Shown: one piece after another, positions 43,901 through 52,915 of the stretch
How the letters are laid out: each line of letters begins with the position of its first letter
Position numbering within the stretch: the first letter of the stretch is position 1
Source: Argyresthia goedartella
Taxonomy: Eukaryota > Arthropoda > Insecta > Lepidoptera > Argyresthiidae
Assembly: GCA_949825045.1 (NCBI GenBank)
Contig: OX463809.1
Location: 9,389,501-9,453,500, forward strand
Direction of reading: 5' to 3'
DNA length: 64,000 bases
Position numbers and translations under genes: made by a program
Notes under the pieces: model-generated
Database searches by the model: none
Told to the model about the DNA's origin: nothing
The model's input: the letters and a program-made list of their open reading frames with translations, nothing else

Positions 43901-46900
43901 CTTGAGGAGGCCTTTACTCAACAGTGGGTTTCCTAATAGGCTGATGAAGCGATAACACAGTATACATATAGAACAGTAGATAATCATCGAACAAAGGTAC
44001 ATCGCACGGCTGCACACATATGCGCGCGTTGGGTACGCACGCACACATAGCCTTCGGGAATGATGGGGAGTGCTTGAATCGGAGCTGCGCCGTTGCCGTG
44101 TTATGTATCAAGACTGCGAGCCGCCCCACTTCCACGCAAGATATCAAAAGGAGCCGAATAGGCTTGTAACTAAGCAAGTTGCTAAACTGCACGTTTTATA
44201 CTCACATGGAACTATTTTAGGTATAGTATAGTGGTAGGTAAGTATTAAAATATTCGATGAAGTGGGAAACTAGAAACACATGCCTAACGTTCTGTAATAT
44301 TATTTCTTTGTGTAAACAATATTGTTTATTATAACTCGCGCCACGAATTAGGAGCGCTGGGCGACGTTGGCGGGAATTACTGCGCATATGTGCAGGCATT
44401 GAAAAGTGACTACTGCGCATTCAAGGCCACCGCTCATAACTCGTGGCGCGACGTATAAACTGTAACAGAAATACTTTGCATAGGTGCCTACTTAAAAGCA
44501 AAATTAGTATTTTAGGTATGCCAAGCCACAAACGTGACACAGCCTTGCGCATCGAGCGAAAGTAGGTAACGAACGCTCCTAAACGGCCTCTGATTTACTA
44601 CTGTTTTATACGTATACTGTGACAATAATCTCATGATATAGGATCTTAATTTTTCTACCATAAGCATTCTCCAGAAAGACCAAGCTGGACCAAGCTCCAG
44701 GAGTAAAGGAATGGAAGAGTCAATGGTACAAGTCCTCACCGGCAATTCTTCTGGTAATTCGCAATAGTGATGTAAACCTCTATCGGCGTGACACTTGAGT
44801 GTTGGATCAGCTCCTTACTGTTGAGCAGGGACAGCACTATGCCGGTGGTGGTGGAGTCAGAAGTCAGGAAGCCCATGTTGTGGATACGCTGGATGTTTTG
44901 CAGCAACTGGGCTAGGGTGAACTGGGGGAGGACTGCATTCCATACCTGGAACATCATTACCAGGCCTCTACATATTGACAGATGGTTTATCAGCGTCTGT
45001 TTGAGAACGGCACCGCCCCACTCGTGGCTAAATAACGCGATCTGTGAACGGCACTAGATAGACATCCATCCTAATATTGTAGATTGATGCGAAAGTTAAG
45101 TTTTAATGTTTTAAAAATATTGAATGTTAAGTTTTCACCCCTAAAGCGGGGAATCGATTTTGATGAATTTTGGTATAGAGATAGAATGGACCTTGAAAAT
45201 GGCAAAGGCTAGGGTTTGCCATTTTCCCTTTGTATCTGGCCCCACCTAAGGTTACATTGAGTCATGGAAACCAAAATACGTGAGTACATATTACTTATGT
45301 GTATTATAGTTATAAACGAATCTCACATCCTGAGCCGTGAGAAGATGTCCCGGCACGTGGTCTAGAGTGAACTGGTTGGCGGTGGCCATCAGAGCGGCAG
45401 CAATCGGCTCCTCACAGTGACGCATGTCTTCTACCTAGGAATAAAACATGTTTACATTACAATGGCAAAATTGTAGTTTGTCATGAGGGGAACTGACTTG
45501 GATGTGGTATTGAATGAAAAAGGATTATATGATATTAAAATATATTAAGTATTCATACCTTCTGTATGTAGTCGAAGATCTCTTTGGTGCCTTCCTTGTT
45601 GGCCATAAGCTGCTTGGCGCGTTTCAGTCCAAATATTGCGTACTTCACCACGGCATTGCGAGCTAGGGGGAAAGTTACTTTAGTACTTTATGACTATACT
45701 CTAATATGCGGGACGATCAGCAGCAATCATTTTGTCCTTTTCATTCGTGAACAAAACAACAATTGGCAAGACAAGAGGCTATTTATTCTAAATACTCATG
45801 TAAATGAGTGAGACACTTTGTTGAAATAATATGCATTGCATAGATTCACCAGCAACTAATGTAATTTTTTGTAACATCATTATAGTTAGTACTTAGGTTG
45901 GTACTCTTTGGGAATCTCTTCATTTAACATACATTAATTTCATAACCTAAACTAGATTAATATTGAATCCGCCCTCATTTACTTTATTAATTCAATCAAT
46001 CTTATCTAATTGGACAAAATATGTGAGTCATTGCTCAGCAGGCTGGAAAATCTCGAAAACTGTGAAATTTCGTTACGTTCTATGGATCGGTATTTATTGT
46101 ACAGCTAATTGTAGTGTGTCTGCAAGTAGTTAACCTACATTCAGAACACAAATATTACCACACTGTATCAGTATAGACAAGATTTTGCCAGAGAAATGTG
46201 GCCAATACTTTACTCAGATATGAGTTTGATCTATTAGGATAAGTTTGTTTGTGTGTAAATAAATAGTATCTGTGTAATAAACAGTATGAAATAATGCATG
46301 GATTTTGGACAAAAATGTTGCAGAAACATTTTATCTCGAAAATATGGAAAATAAAGTCTTACCATTATCATTCTCATCTACTTTCAGATGAGACTTCCTT
46401 ATCAGAGTCTTGTGAGACCGGCCGTGGCGAGCTCTGACTCTGGTCACCTCCCTAGCCAAGTCCATTGGTTCCCTAGAGCTGTACCAAGTCCTCACACTCC
46501 TACACCAACCTTGGCCATTACCTGGAATATTAAATACCTATGGGCTAATCAAACATGACTTTAAGCTTTACCAATAACATGCATAACATTTATAAAATTA
46601 GTTAATTTAAATATTTTTTAAATTGTCTTTTAGTATTTTTCTTTCTTGTTTAAACTGTGGTTTACCTGTTTTCAAAACCCTAGTAAACTTGGTGTAGAGC
46701 ATGAGTTGTTCGGGAGTTTTGCATACTTGTGCCACAGCCTTGTACCCTGCTTCCTTCACAGCGGGACCACCCAACATGAGACACTTAGTCAATGCAAATG
46801 CTATAGTCTCATATCGTGTGTAGTAACCATCCTTGTAGGCCTGGAGTAAGGCATATTTTATTATAATTGGTTGGTATTTTTAAACCAGTGTCTTGCATAA

Positions 46901-47436
46901 ATTAGGAATAAAATGCAACTTTAGTGGTAAATGATGATGATGATGATGATTGAGGTGGGACGCTGGCTGAACCACAGGCGGGTGATTGGTCCCCTATCGT
47001 GACTATTTCACTGGTTACTGTTGGTTCAATAGATCTCTCTCCCCAAATCTTCTTGTTCGTTTAATGAATTCTAGGATGTCGCTATTAGTGGTTTGCTAGT
47101 TACAAGCTTTCAGAAGTTAAATAGGAACTCAAATTTTAGGAACTCAAGGGATGAATGAAATGAAGTAATAAAACAAAAAGAACAAGGAACAGTTTGTCCA
47201 CAAATAAAGTTTTATCAACTACCCACCTTGACAATCAGGTTAACAACTTCTACATCATCTTTGTTCTTCTGAAAGGCTTCGTCCACCGCTTTCAATTTGT
47301 CCACCTCAAAGTACTTATGTGTGGTCCAGCACCCAGGGAAGTACTTGGGCTCTTCCATGCCCGTGTGGATGTATCTCGTCAAGCGAGCTCGTAAGTTCGG
47401 GTCCAGAGGCGGTTTTGCAGCCATGGTTGCTGCCAT
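34980..47436 (-). CDS. Ro60: Ro60 / SS-A Ro ribonucleoprotein (TROVE domain), 12 coding exons
   Basis: Exons on the minus strand: 47227-47436, 46666-46840, 46363-46521, 45559-45662, 45327-45434, 44740-44945, 43555-43691, 42921-43052, 41898-42083, 39754-39887, 36654-36808, 34980-35115. All junctions are GT/AG, every phase matches, and the sum is 613 codons plus stop. TROVE HEAT-like repeats are visible (YETIAFALTKCLMLGG, AVAQVCKTPEQL, HGRSHKTLIRKSHLK, VWNAVLPQFTLAQLLQNIQR), then a vWA-like C-terminal domain (GKRYMITMDMRH, KLAVFTEEGVQLVTI, QLDAPIQWA, RLVVMSLASHRVG, LDVVGVDEHVPRVLDAF). Ro60 is a ring protein that binds misfolded small RNAs and Y RNAs. The vWA metal site is degenerate: the usual D-x-S-x-S is DMRHH and the later T-D-N-E is absent. 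A Lys/Ala-rich segment (exon 9) is inserted beside that loop. The start MAATMAAKPP follows a possible acceptor, so a 5' UTR exon may lie upstream. A small extra exon between 36654 and 35115 cannot be excluded. Confidence 0.92.
36380..36487. repeat. Perfect 50 bp inverted repeat with 8 nt loop
   Basis: Arms 36380-36429 and 36438-36487 are exact complements over 50 bases, with loop CAGGTAAT. It lies in the last Ro60 intron (35116-36653). Two smaller hairpins are near: arms 36540-36556 and 36599-36615 (17 bp, loop 42) in the same intron, and 37128-37144/37151-37167 in the next. Confidence 0.95.
36540..36615. repeat. 17 bp inverted repeat just beside Ro60 exon 11
   Basis: AAGCCTATCGCAGGCTC (36540-36556) and its exact complement (36599-36615) are separated by 42 bases that include a CT-rich run. 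It lies 39 bp past the exon 11 donor inside the last intron. Confidence 0.85.
37128..37167. repeat. 17 bp perfect hairpin with 6 nt loop
   Basis: ACATAATAACTCTATGG (37128-37144), loop GAGGCT, exact complement 37151-37167. It lies in the Ro60 intron between exons 10 and 11, next to the minisatellite. Confidence 0.9.
37205..37690. repeat. Minisatellite, ~16 bp unit TGGTTGAATTGGGAAG
   Basis: About 30 degenerate copies of TGGTTGAATTGGGAAG/TG within the Ro60 intron 10. The apparent 135-codon minus-strand frame (FPIQPLPNST repeats) is a by-product of the period and lack of stops, not a gene. Confidence 0.9.
37745..37925 (-). mobile_element. tRNA-derived SINE fragment
   Basis: On the minus strand CTTGGGTTCAAATACCGGCC is a good tRNA B box, followed by a G/A-rich stretch, AACCCAGGTCTTGGATGTTT and ATGTTTGTA, which I recognise as typical of lepidopteran SINE bodies. 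The A box is weak. Inside Ro60 intron 10. Confidence 0.5.
38038..38430. repeat. Minisatellite, ~47 bp unit
   Basis: About eight copies of a unit containing AACAAGAAGATTTGGGGAGG and GACTTGAACCAACAAGAAT, with some units shortened. Frames over it on both strands (YKNNKKIWGG and VQVPPQIFLLFL repeats) are artefacts. Inside Ro60 intron 10. Confidence 0.9.
41230..41625 (+). repeat. Interspersed repeat, GTACGGAACCCTTCGTGCG end
   Basis: Opens with TTTCGTACACAAAGGGTACT and a CTGTCTGTCCG run, contains GTGATAGTTAGACAG, TACTAAAAACAGAATAAAAT and CTCCCATACAACAA, and ends with GTACGGAACCCTTCGTGCG then GACTCGCACTCGGCCGG. The same order occurs at 60050-60465. Widespread in moth genomes in my experience; class unknown. 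In Ro60 intron 9. Confidence 0.6.
43340..43560 (-). repeat. Minisatellite built on a Ro60 5' splice site
   Basis: About ten copies of a roughly 22 bp unit. Read on the minus (transcribed) strand each has the form ACTGGGGTGAGTAGACCGGT with variants. The exon 7 donor itself (43555, ACTGGG|GTGAG) is the first unit. Several later units keep a near-consensus donor, the clearest being ACTGGGGTAAGTAG near 43357-43370. Confidence 0.85.
44334..44453. mobile_element. 120 bp fold-back MITE flanked by TA
   Basis: TCGCGCCACGA at 44336-44346 and its exact complement at 44441-44451, with similarity extending inward (ATTAGGAGCG versus GTTATGAGCG). TA lies just outside both ends (44332-44333 and 44454-44455). 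Internal ATTACTGCGCAT and GACTACTGCGCATTCAAGG match the subterminal sequence of the 3228-4452 element, so it is a deleted relative. In Ro60 intron 6. Confidence 0.75.
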
Positions 47437-48640
47437 GCTCAGGTTAAAAGGACCTGTTGATATGTCATAAGGTTAGCAAATCAAATACAACAGTTGTCAT
47501 ACTAACCCTTGTAAAATATATACTGAGCTTGCTGACGTTAGAATATAACGTTTTAAGTTAGTTATCGATCAGAGATCATAAATCTTGAAGATATTCTATG
47601 CCACACATACAATGACTTGTTACAGATGAGGTCAATCACCAATGTTTCGGCGCCAATTACTATCCGCTACGGGAAAATAGCGAACATATTCGCAGGTCAG
47701 TGAGCTACGTAAGTAAAGTAATCACCGGTCTCTTATATTTTTTCTCCCATTTAAACGTGTGCCGGAGGCTGTCGGACTTAAGATGTGGCCAGAAAAAAAT
47801 GACAATGGTGGGTGTCCTACAAAAAGCAATGTCAACCTTATTTTACAAAGTTAACATTACGTGCTACATGAGTATAATAAACATAAATATTATTAAACAA
47901 AGCTACAGAATGACTGTGAAATATGAAAAATACCTCGATTCGATTTCTAATACTGACTGCCTGCCCTATAAAACTCGAATTGAATTGAGTTGAGTGATGA
48001 TGAGTGAGTGAGAGTGATTATATTCTCTTTCTGAGTGAGTTTAGAGTTTGGTTGTGGTGGTGGTTATTTGACAGCTGGGTAGCTACGTGAAAACCGTCGT
48101 CGTTGATTGCTTGCGTTTAAAAATACCTAGATGATGTACCTAGGTCTAAAGATGATGATATGTCGGCTGCCGATCGTCAAATACGGCATAGGAAGATGTG
48201 CCTCGCTCGACATATTATGATGTGGCGGTATTTCTTGATCTTCCATGTTTTATTACTAAAAAACGATCGGATTTTGATACGGTCCGGACACCGGGCTGTG
48301 CGGTGCGGTACGCTCTGCGCAACAGACCATCGGACAACTTATCGATCGGACTGTTCAATCCAGTCGCTTTTGAGCGTGATAGAAGACGACCGTCCGACAT
48401 GGCTACGATTTTAAAAAAAATGCGTTAGTTGTGGCTGCCATCGCTACCATAGCACAGTCTATAAACCAATACAGTCGTTCGACGAAGCCGTCTAGACAGG
48501 GCAATCGTGCGGGGTGTGAGGGGCGAGGGGCGGGTAGGGCGAGCCCGAGCTGCATACGTCGCCATTGTTAGAAGTTCGGGCCATGACTTTCAGGGCTAAC
48601 GCGTGTCTTGTTTTAATGTTTTGATTTGTTCACAATTAAA
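47437..48640. other. Region between Ro60 and the THAP exon, probable divergent promoters
   Basis: Ro60 reads left from 47436 and the THAP exon reads right from 48641. A CATATCAACAG/GTCC junction at about 47452 may be the acceptor of a Ro60 5' UTR exon. 48490-48560 is GC-rich (GGGGCGAGGGGCGGGTAGGG) and could be a CpG-type promoter for the THAP transcript. Text at 48160-48420 contains ACGGTCCGGACACCGGG and resembles an uncharacterised repeat. No coding region was supported. Confidence 0.4.
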
Positions 48641-48735
48641 ATGGTGCATACGACATGTGCTGTGCGAGAATGCAAGTCGTCATCTCGCATTAATAAAGAA
48701 CTGATATTTCATCAATTTACACGCTCAGTAGAAAG
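48641..48735 (+). CDS. THAP zinc-finger domain, first exon of an otherwise unseen gene
   Basis: ATG at 48641 encodes MVHTTCAVRECKSSSRINKE and then LIFHQFTRSVER. C-x4-C and the L-I-F-H-x-F block fit the first half of a THAP domain, though the usual Pro after the Phe is missing. The exon ends at AGGTAAATA (donor 48736). No continuation was recognised: the next text is the satellite and the nested elements, which may have separated this exon from the rest of its gene. Confidence 0.55.
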
Positions 48736-48929
48736 GTAAATATATCTTTTTTTAGTGCTTAATTTACAACGTTTTTGTCATATCATGCCAACGTAAACAA
48801 AATGGCGGATGTAAAAGCCTGTGTTTTCCTGTGTAAACAAAGAAATAACATCCATTTTCAAACTCAAAATGGCGAACATGATTTTAAAAAAAACTACGAT
48901 ACCTAGATAATGACATCCATATCATTATT

Positions 48930-49134
48930 TAAAAAATATATGATATAGTTGTCATTATCTAGGTTTTTGGGGTTGCTGATTACGAAAAAGATATCCATGT
49001 TGGAATCCAAGATGGCGGACGTTCATTTTTCTTGAAAATCTATATTGGTGTCATCTTCGAGGTTCCTCGGGGAGCCGATTACGAAAATGACATTTATTTT
49101 GAAATCCAAGATGGCGGAGGTATTTTTTTAAATA
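48930..49134 (+). repeat. Left part of a ~95 bp satellite array
   Basis: Two degenerate units with GGTGTCATCTTCGAGGTTCC, GCCGATTACGAAAATGACAT and GAAATCCAAGATGGCGGAGG. They stop at TTTTTTTAAATA (49134), where the DNA transposon begins, and the same unit resumes in phase at 59184. Still earlier text (48790-48900) has looser AAAATGGCGGA motifs. Confidence 0.85.
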
Positions 49135-49447
49135 CAGGGTGTTGATCTGTAAAGTTACGCCGATCTCAGGGGTGATTAAATACACGTCACTGAAGCTAAA
49201 AAAAAATATAAAAAAAAATATTCTTTTTTTAGTCAAAAATACTTTAAAATCATGAAATTGTGGTTCACCAAATAGTCATTCGGAGTGGGGCATGGCGCGG
49301 GGCGCGGGGGAGGGTCTGCGCTCGCGCGGCGGCGCGGAGACAGCGTCAGCCAGTCTCCGAGCTACCGCGACGACGACTGCGCGTCACTCGTGTCCGCAAA
49401 TTACCTACCCTTACTGCTAATTTTCGCGCGCGCGCCACTCCGTGATA

Positions 49448-49703
49448 ATGGAAACGGCTGAGTTAAACAATCGTAATATGTTCGATCTAATAAACATTTA
49501 CTTTACGAATGGACAAAACGAACAACGAAGTGTATGGTATGGTATGGCACGACGAGTTTAACAATGCCGAAATGCTTAAACAAGCGATAGTGCAAGCTTT
49601 CGAAACCGTGCGTGCCAATCCAGCAGTTTTAGCTCGTCTAACAGACAATTTGAGACGACGGGCAACGGTGTGCATTGTACAAGGTGGTGGACATTTTGAA
49701 CAT
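49448..49703 (+). pseudogene. Internally deleted transposase: N-terminal and C-terminal ends joined
   Basis: ATG at 49448 starts METAELNNRNMFDLINIYF, similar in style to the N-terminal segment (DUF4817-like) of insect DDE transposases, and runs about 37 codons. A second frame from about 49545 reads EFNNAEMLKQAIVQAFETVR and then LRRRATVCIVQGGGHFEH, the typical C-terminal end of such transposases. The catalytic DDE core between them is gone. The gypsy LTR starts within or just after the last codons at 49704. Family assignment is from memory of motif style. Confidence 0.5.
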
Positions 49704-50811
49704 TGTCGTATAACGATATTTACCTAACCAGAACCTAACAGAAAACAACCAGGATAAAATTTAGAAATGACAGTTTATTAGGGCTATATATAATGACTAT
49801 AGAAAAATGATAAGAAGATGAGGGTGGATGAAATGAGAACAGATTTTATAAAAAATACAGATGTCTAGGTATAAAAAAGGAAGCGGAGGACACGAAGAGT
49901 AGGAGACCGATGAAGCAGTAGACGTCTGGACCGGTCAGTGGAGGCACTGGTGGGCGATGTAGGAATTGCAGTCGGAGAGTGTGGCCGGCGGCCTATCGGT
50001 CATCAGACCCCGACGAGCAGCAGGAGTAGGGGCCCTGGTAGCGTGTCGGCCTGAAGTCCCTGATGAGCAGGTGTAGCCGAGAACGGCCAGGTGAAGTGGA
50101 GAGGAGACTCAATGAAGTGATGACCAGGATGCAGGTGTAGCCGAGAACGGGTAGGTGAAGTGGAGACTCAGCGAAGCGCTGAACAGGGTTGAGGCTCGCA
50201 GGATCGCGTTGCAGTAACGGCTCGCAGGATCCCGGGGCAGTGCGACCCCGGGATAAGGCCTTTAGGTGATTCTTCTTGTTTGAGAACTGAAGTGAGACTC
50301 CAGAATTTCAGAAATGTTCCGCTCTTATACCCTTTTTGGAGAGTTCTAAAAATTATTTAAATTAAAAGCAATTTTTGTGAATGGCCAAGAGGGAAAAAGT
50401 ATTTTCGTAAAAGTATTGAAGTAAACATATCAGACCGCTAACGAGTTTGAATGGACATTGCCATGACAACCAGATAAACAACGACATAGCAATATGTCAG
50501 ATTTTGGTTTCAGGCTCGTAATAGAGAAAATAACAAGGTCACATAGCCAAAACTACATAACAGCGAAAGATAAAAAGGTAGCGCACCAGCGCGCACGAAG
50601 CCCGAGATTGCAGAGTTTCGGAGAAAGCCAAATACAAGGTCACCAAAGGTAAACCCCTTCGCTATCGATTTAGAAGTGCTGATAGTGTGAAAATACAAAG
50701 CGAAAATGATTTGTTAATGTGTTCTTATGGTTTAAAACGTTACAGGGTCCTATGAAAATAAAGGTGAAAAAATATACAGCTAAACAGCTCAGCAAGTATC
50801 CAGCTGAAGAA
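49704..50811 (-). repeat. 3' LTR (1108 bp)
   Basis: Matches 57667-58800 throughout. On the plus strand it starts TGTCGTATA and ends at GAAGAA. It has one copy of the GGATCGCGTTGCAGTAACGG unit where the 5' LTR has two. Confidence 0.93.
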
Positions 50812-51468
50812 TTTTCCCCCCGACCCTGGAAAAAATTTTGACTCAGCAAAAATTTTGATATGTACATTTTAAAATAAACCAGAAAAACACAGCTTTGCAG
50901 AAACAGACATCACCAGGCAAAATCAGATATACCATCTCTTACATTCATCATCTTCATTCAGGTAAGGGTGGAGTTCACATTCAATGACTACCACTCTAAA
51001 AGTGTGTTTTCAAAAGGACATTCAGGCTTCCTAAAGGAGTTGTCATCCGCTCCTGCGTGGAAAAAAACAAAAAGTGGAGGTAAAGAGAAACAAATTAATC
51101 CTAAGGTAGCTTTAGTCGCTACGACTTAAGACAAGATTAAGAACGGCCAGGGCGGTTGAGCTCGAAGCCAGAGATCAGCCACATCGCCAACGAGATGTGT
51201 CTGAAATAAAGATAAAAAAAAATAGGTGAAGACTAACCAACGAAAATTCGAGGTCCTAAAGTAAAATGTGTTGAAGAACACTGGATTAAAGGAAGAAATA
51301 AAAATAATAAGGTGAAAATGATGGTGATATTTATACATATATACAAATTAACAGTTAATAGAGGTTAAGAAAATTTAAGATTTAATGTCTTTAATGTGCC
51401 ACTTGCCTCTAACTCCGTTAGGGTCTTCTAGAATGTATACTAATGGTGAAAGTTTGGTTATTATTTTA

Positions 51469-52915
51469 CACTTAATAATAATAATAATAATAATAAATCT
51501 TTTTATTTCAGGTATAAAAACCCATATTGACAAATACCGTAAAAACTAGAGATATATAACATTTTATGAACCTAATCTAACTTACTTTAACTTAACTTAA
51601 ACCTAGCTAGGGATTTTCTTCCTCGTCGGTCTCGCCTCCCTATAGCGTCTGTATACGATGCCTTCCGGCCAGTAGTCCTTGGCCAGGAACATCTTCTTGA
51701 GTTCGGCCGGCACCCGAAGTTTAAACGACAGGAAGTCCTTTGGTCTTTCTAACTCTAAAGGACTTATCTGCAGCGTAATCGTCTTCTGACTGCAAGGCGG
51801 AACCTGGACTTTCTTTACCCTTTCCTGGATGTGACGCTCAATGTCCTCTTTGGTCATATTCACGTCGAGCCTGGAAAGGTATATCTGCGTCGTGGGAGCG
51901 GCAGCTTTGAGGCTGCACTCGGCGGCGGGGGCGGTGCCACGCTGATTGCGGCTGCGTCTGGAGCGGCGTTTCCTGTTGTGGACCACGATAAATCCGTCTC
52001 CATCAACGGTCGCATTCGGCGGGCCGCGGGCGGGCCTGGCCAGCGGCGCGCGCGGCGCAGCCTGCAGCTTCTGTTGTTCGGCGGCGGGCGGTGCGGGGCG
52101 CGGGCGGCGGCGGCGGGCACGGCGGGACACAGCAGCATACGTGTCCTTCTGGGGTTCCGGTGTTTTGGATGGACCAGAAGAGACCGCATCAGGTGCTGGT
52201 CGAATTGGCTTCGTGACGTCACGAGGCGGTGCGGTATTCGTCGACGCGGGCTTGGCAACCCGCGTAACTAGGTCAGTCGCTTGTTGGGCGTTTTTGCTGA
52301 CCGTCGCGTTGTCGGCACGCGCGTCGGCTATTCGCTGCGTCGGCAGCGAGGTATGAGCCTGACGCAATACTCACGTTTGAGGTCAGCGCAGATGCCCTCC
52401 GAAGCCTCCAACTTGCTTCGAATTTCCGTGACGTCACCCTGGAGCCGCACGATATCCTTCAGCAGCCGGGTGACATCGACGTGGTCGAATGTCACCGGCG
52501 GCAGCTTGTTGAGGTCGCGGGCCACGTAGGTCGGGACATCATCGGGTTCGGTCTCCTTGAACACCCGGAAGATGTCCTGGAGATCCTTCTTCCCGCTCGC
52601 AGCACCCCTCCGCCCGACGAGGCGCACGGTGGTGACGGCGGTTTCCTGCAGCACTTTCTTGGCGGCGGCGATCTCAGCCTCCTTGAAGCTGGTCGAGCAG
52701 ATCTGCTCCAGCGAGAGCTCGTCCATCACGTCCAGCTTCTGTTGGACGAAGGCGAGCAGCTCGTTCACCAAGATTGTGTCTGCGCGCTTGGCTGGTACAG
52801 CCATGGTATTAATATTGCGAAACTAGGTAGTCGCTAATTTCCGGGGCATCGTCACGGACGCTGCTAGGAAGCGACCGTTCGTGCCGGTGTCACAGTTGCA
52901 ACTGATGCACTTAAT
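51469..52915 (-). mobile_element. ORF1-only non-LTR retroelement inserted in gypsy integrase
   Basis: An 8 bp direct repeat CACTTAAT (51469-51476 and 52908-52915) flanks the insert 51477-52907 (1431 bp). The 3' end on the minus strand is a (TTA)n microsatellite tail (AATAATAATAAT on plus, from 51477). The insert contains one ORF1-type protein and then a 125 bp 3' UTR, with no endonuclease or RT. Gypsy integrase coding is continuous across the site once the insert and one repeat copy are set aside. It is GC-rich compared with its host element. Confidence 0.87.
51603..52804 (-). pseudogene. LINE ORF1-type protein (RRM-like C-terminus), one frameshift
   Basis: Two overlapping minus frames: 52804-52328 (MAVPAKRADTILVNELLAF, helical N-terminal part, KLPPVTFDHVDVTRLLKDIV coiled segment) and 52367-51603 (Ala/Pro/Arg-rich linker, then IYLSRLDVNMTKEDIERHI, PLELERPKDFLSFKLRVP and DYWPEGIVYRRY). 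The order N-terminal helical domain, basic linker, RRM-like domain is that of ORF1 proteins in many insect LINEs, which bind element RNA as a chaperone. A single frameshift around 52330-52367 separates the parts; together they would be about 400 residues. No ORF2 follows. Confidence 0.7.

Noticed and set aside
34980..47436. A Y RNA gene within or beside Ro60
   Set aside because: No stem with the conserved Ro-binding bulge followed by a pol III terminator could be recognised by eye; a covariance-model search would be needed.
48160..48428. Possible Harbinger-type transposase exon (SADRQIRHRK, RSTYYDVAVFLDL)
   Set aside because: The resemblance is too weak and the frames are short; only a shared GGTCCGGA-rich text with 60.9 kb supports a repeat.
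51831..52837. Long plus-strand ORFs (146, 136 and 118 codons)
   Set aside because: They are antisense shadows of the GC-rich ORF1 frame on the minus strand.
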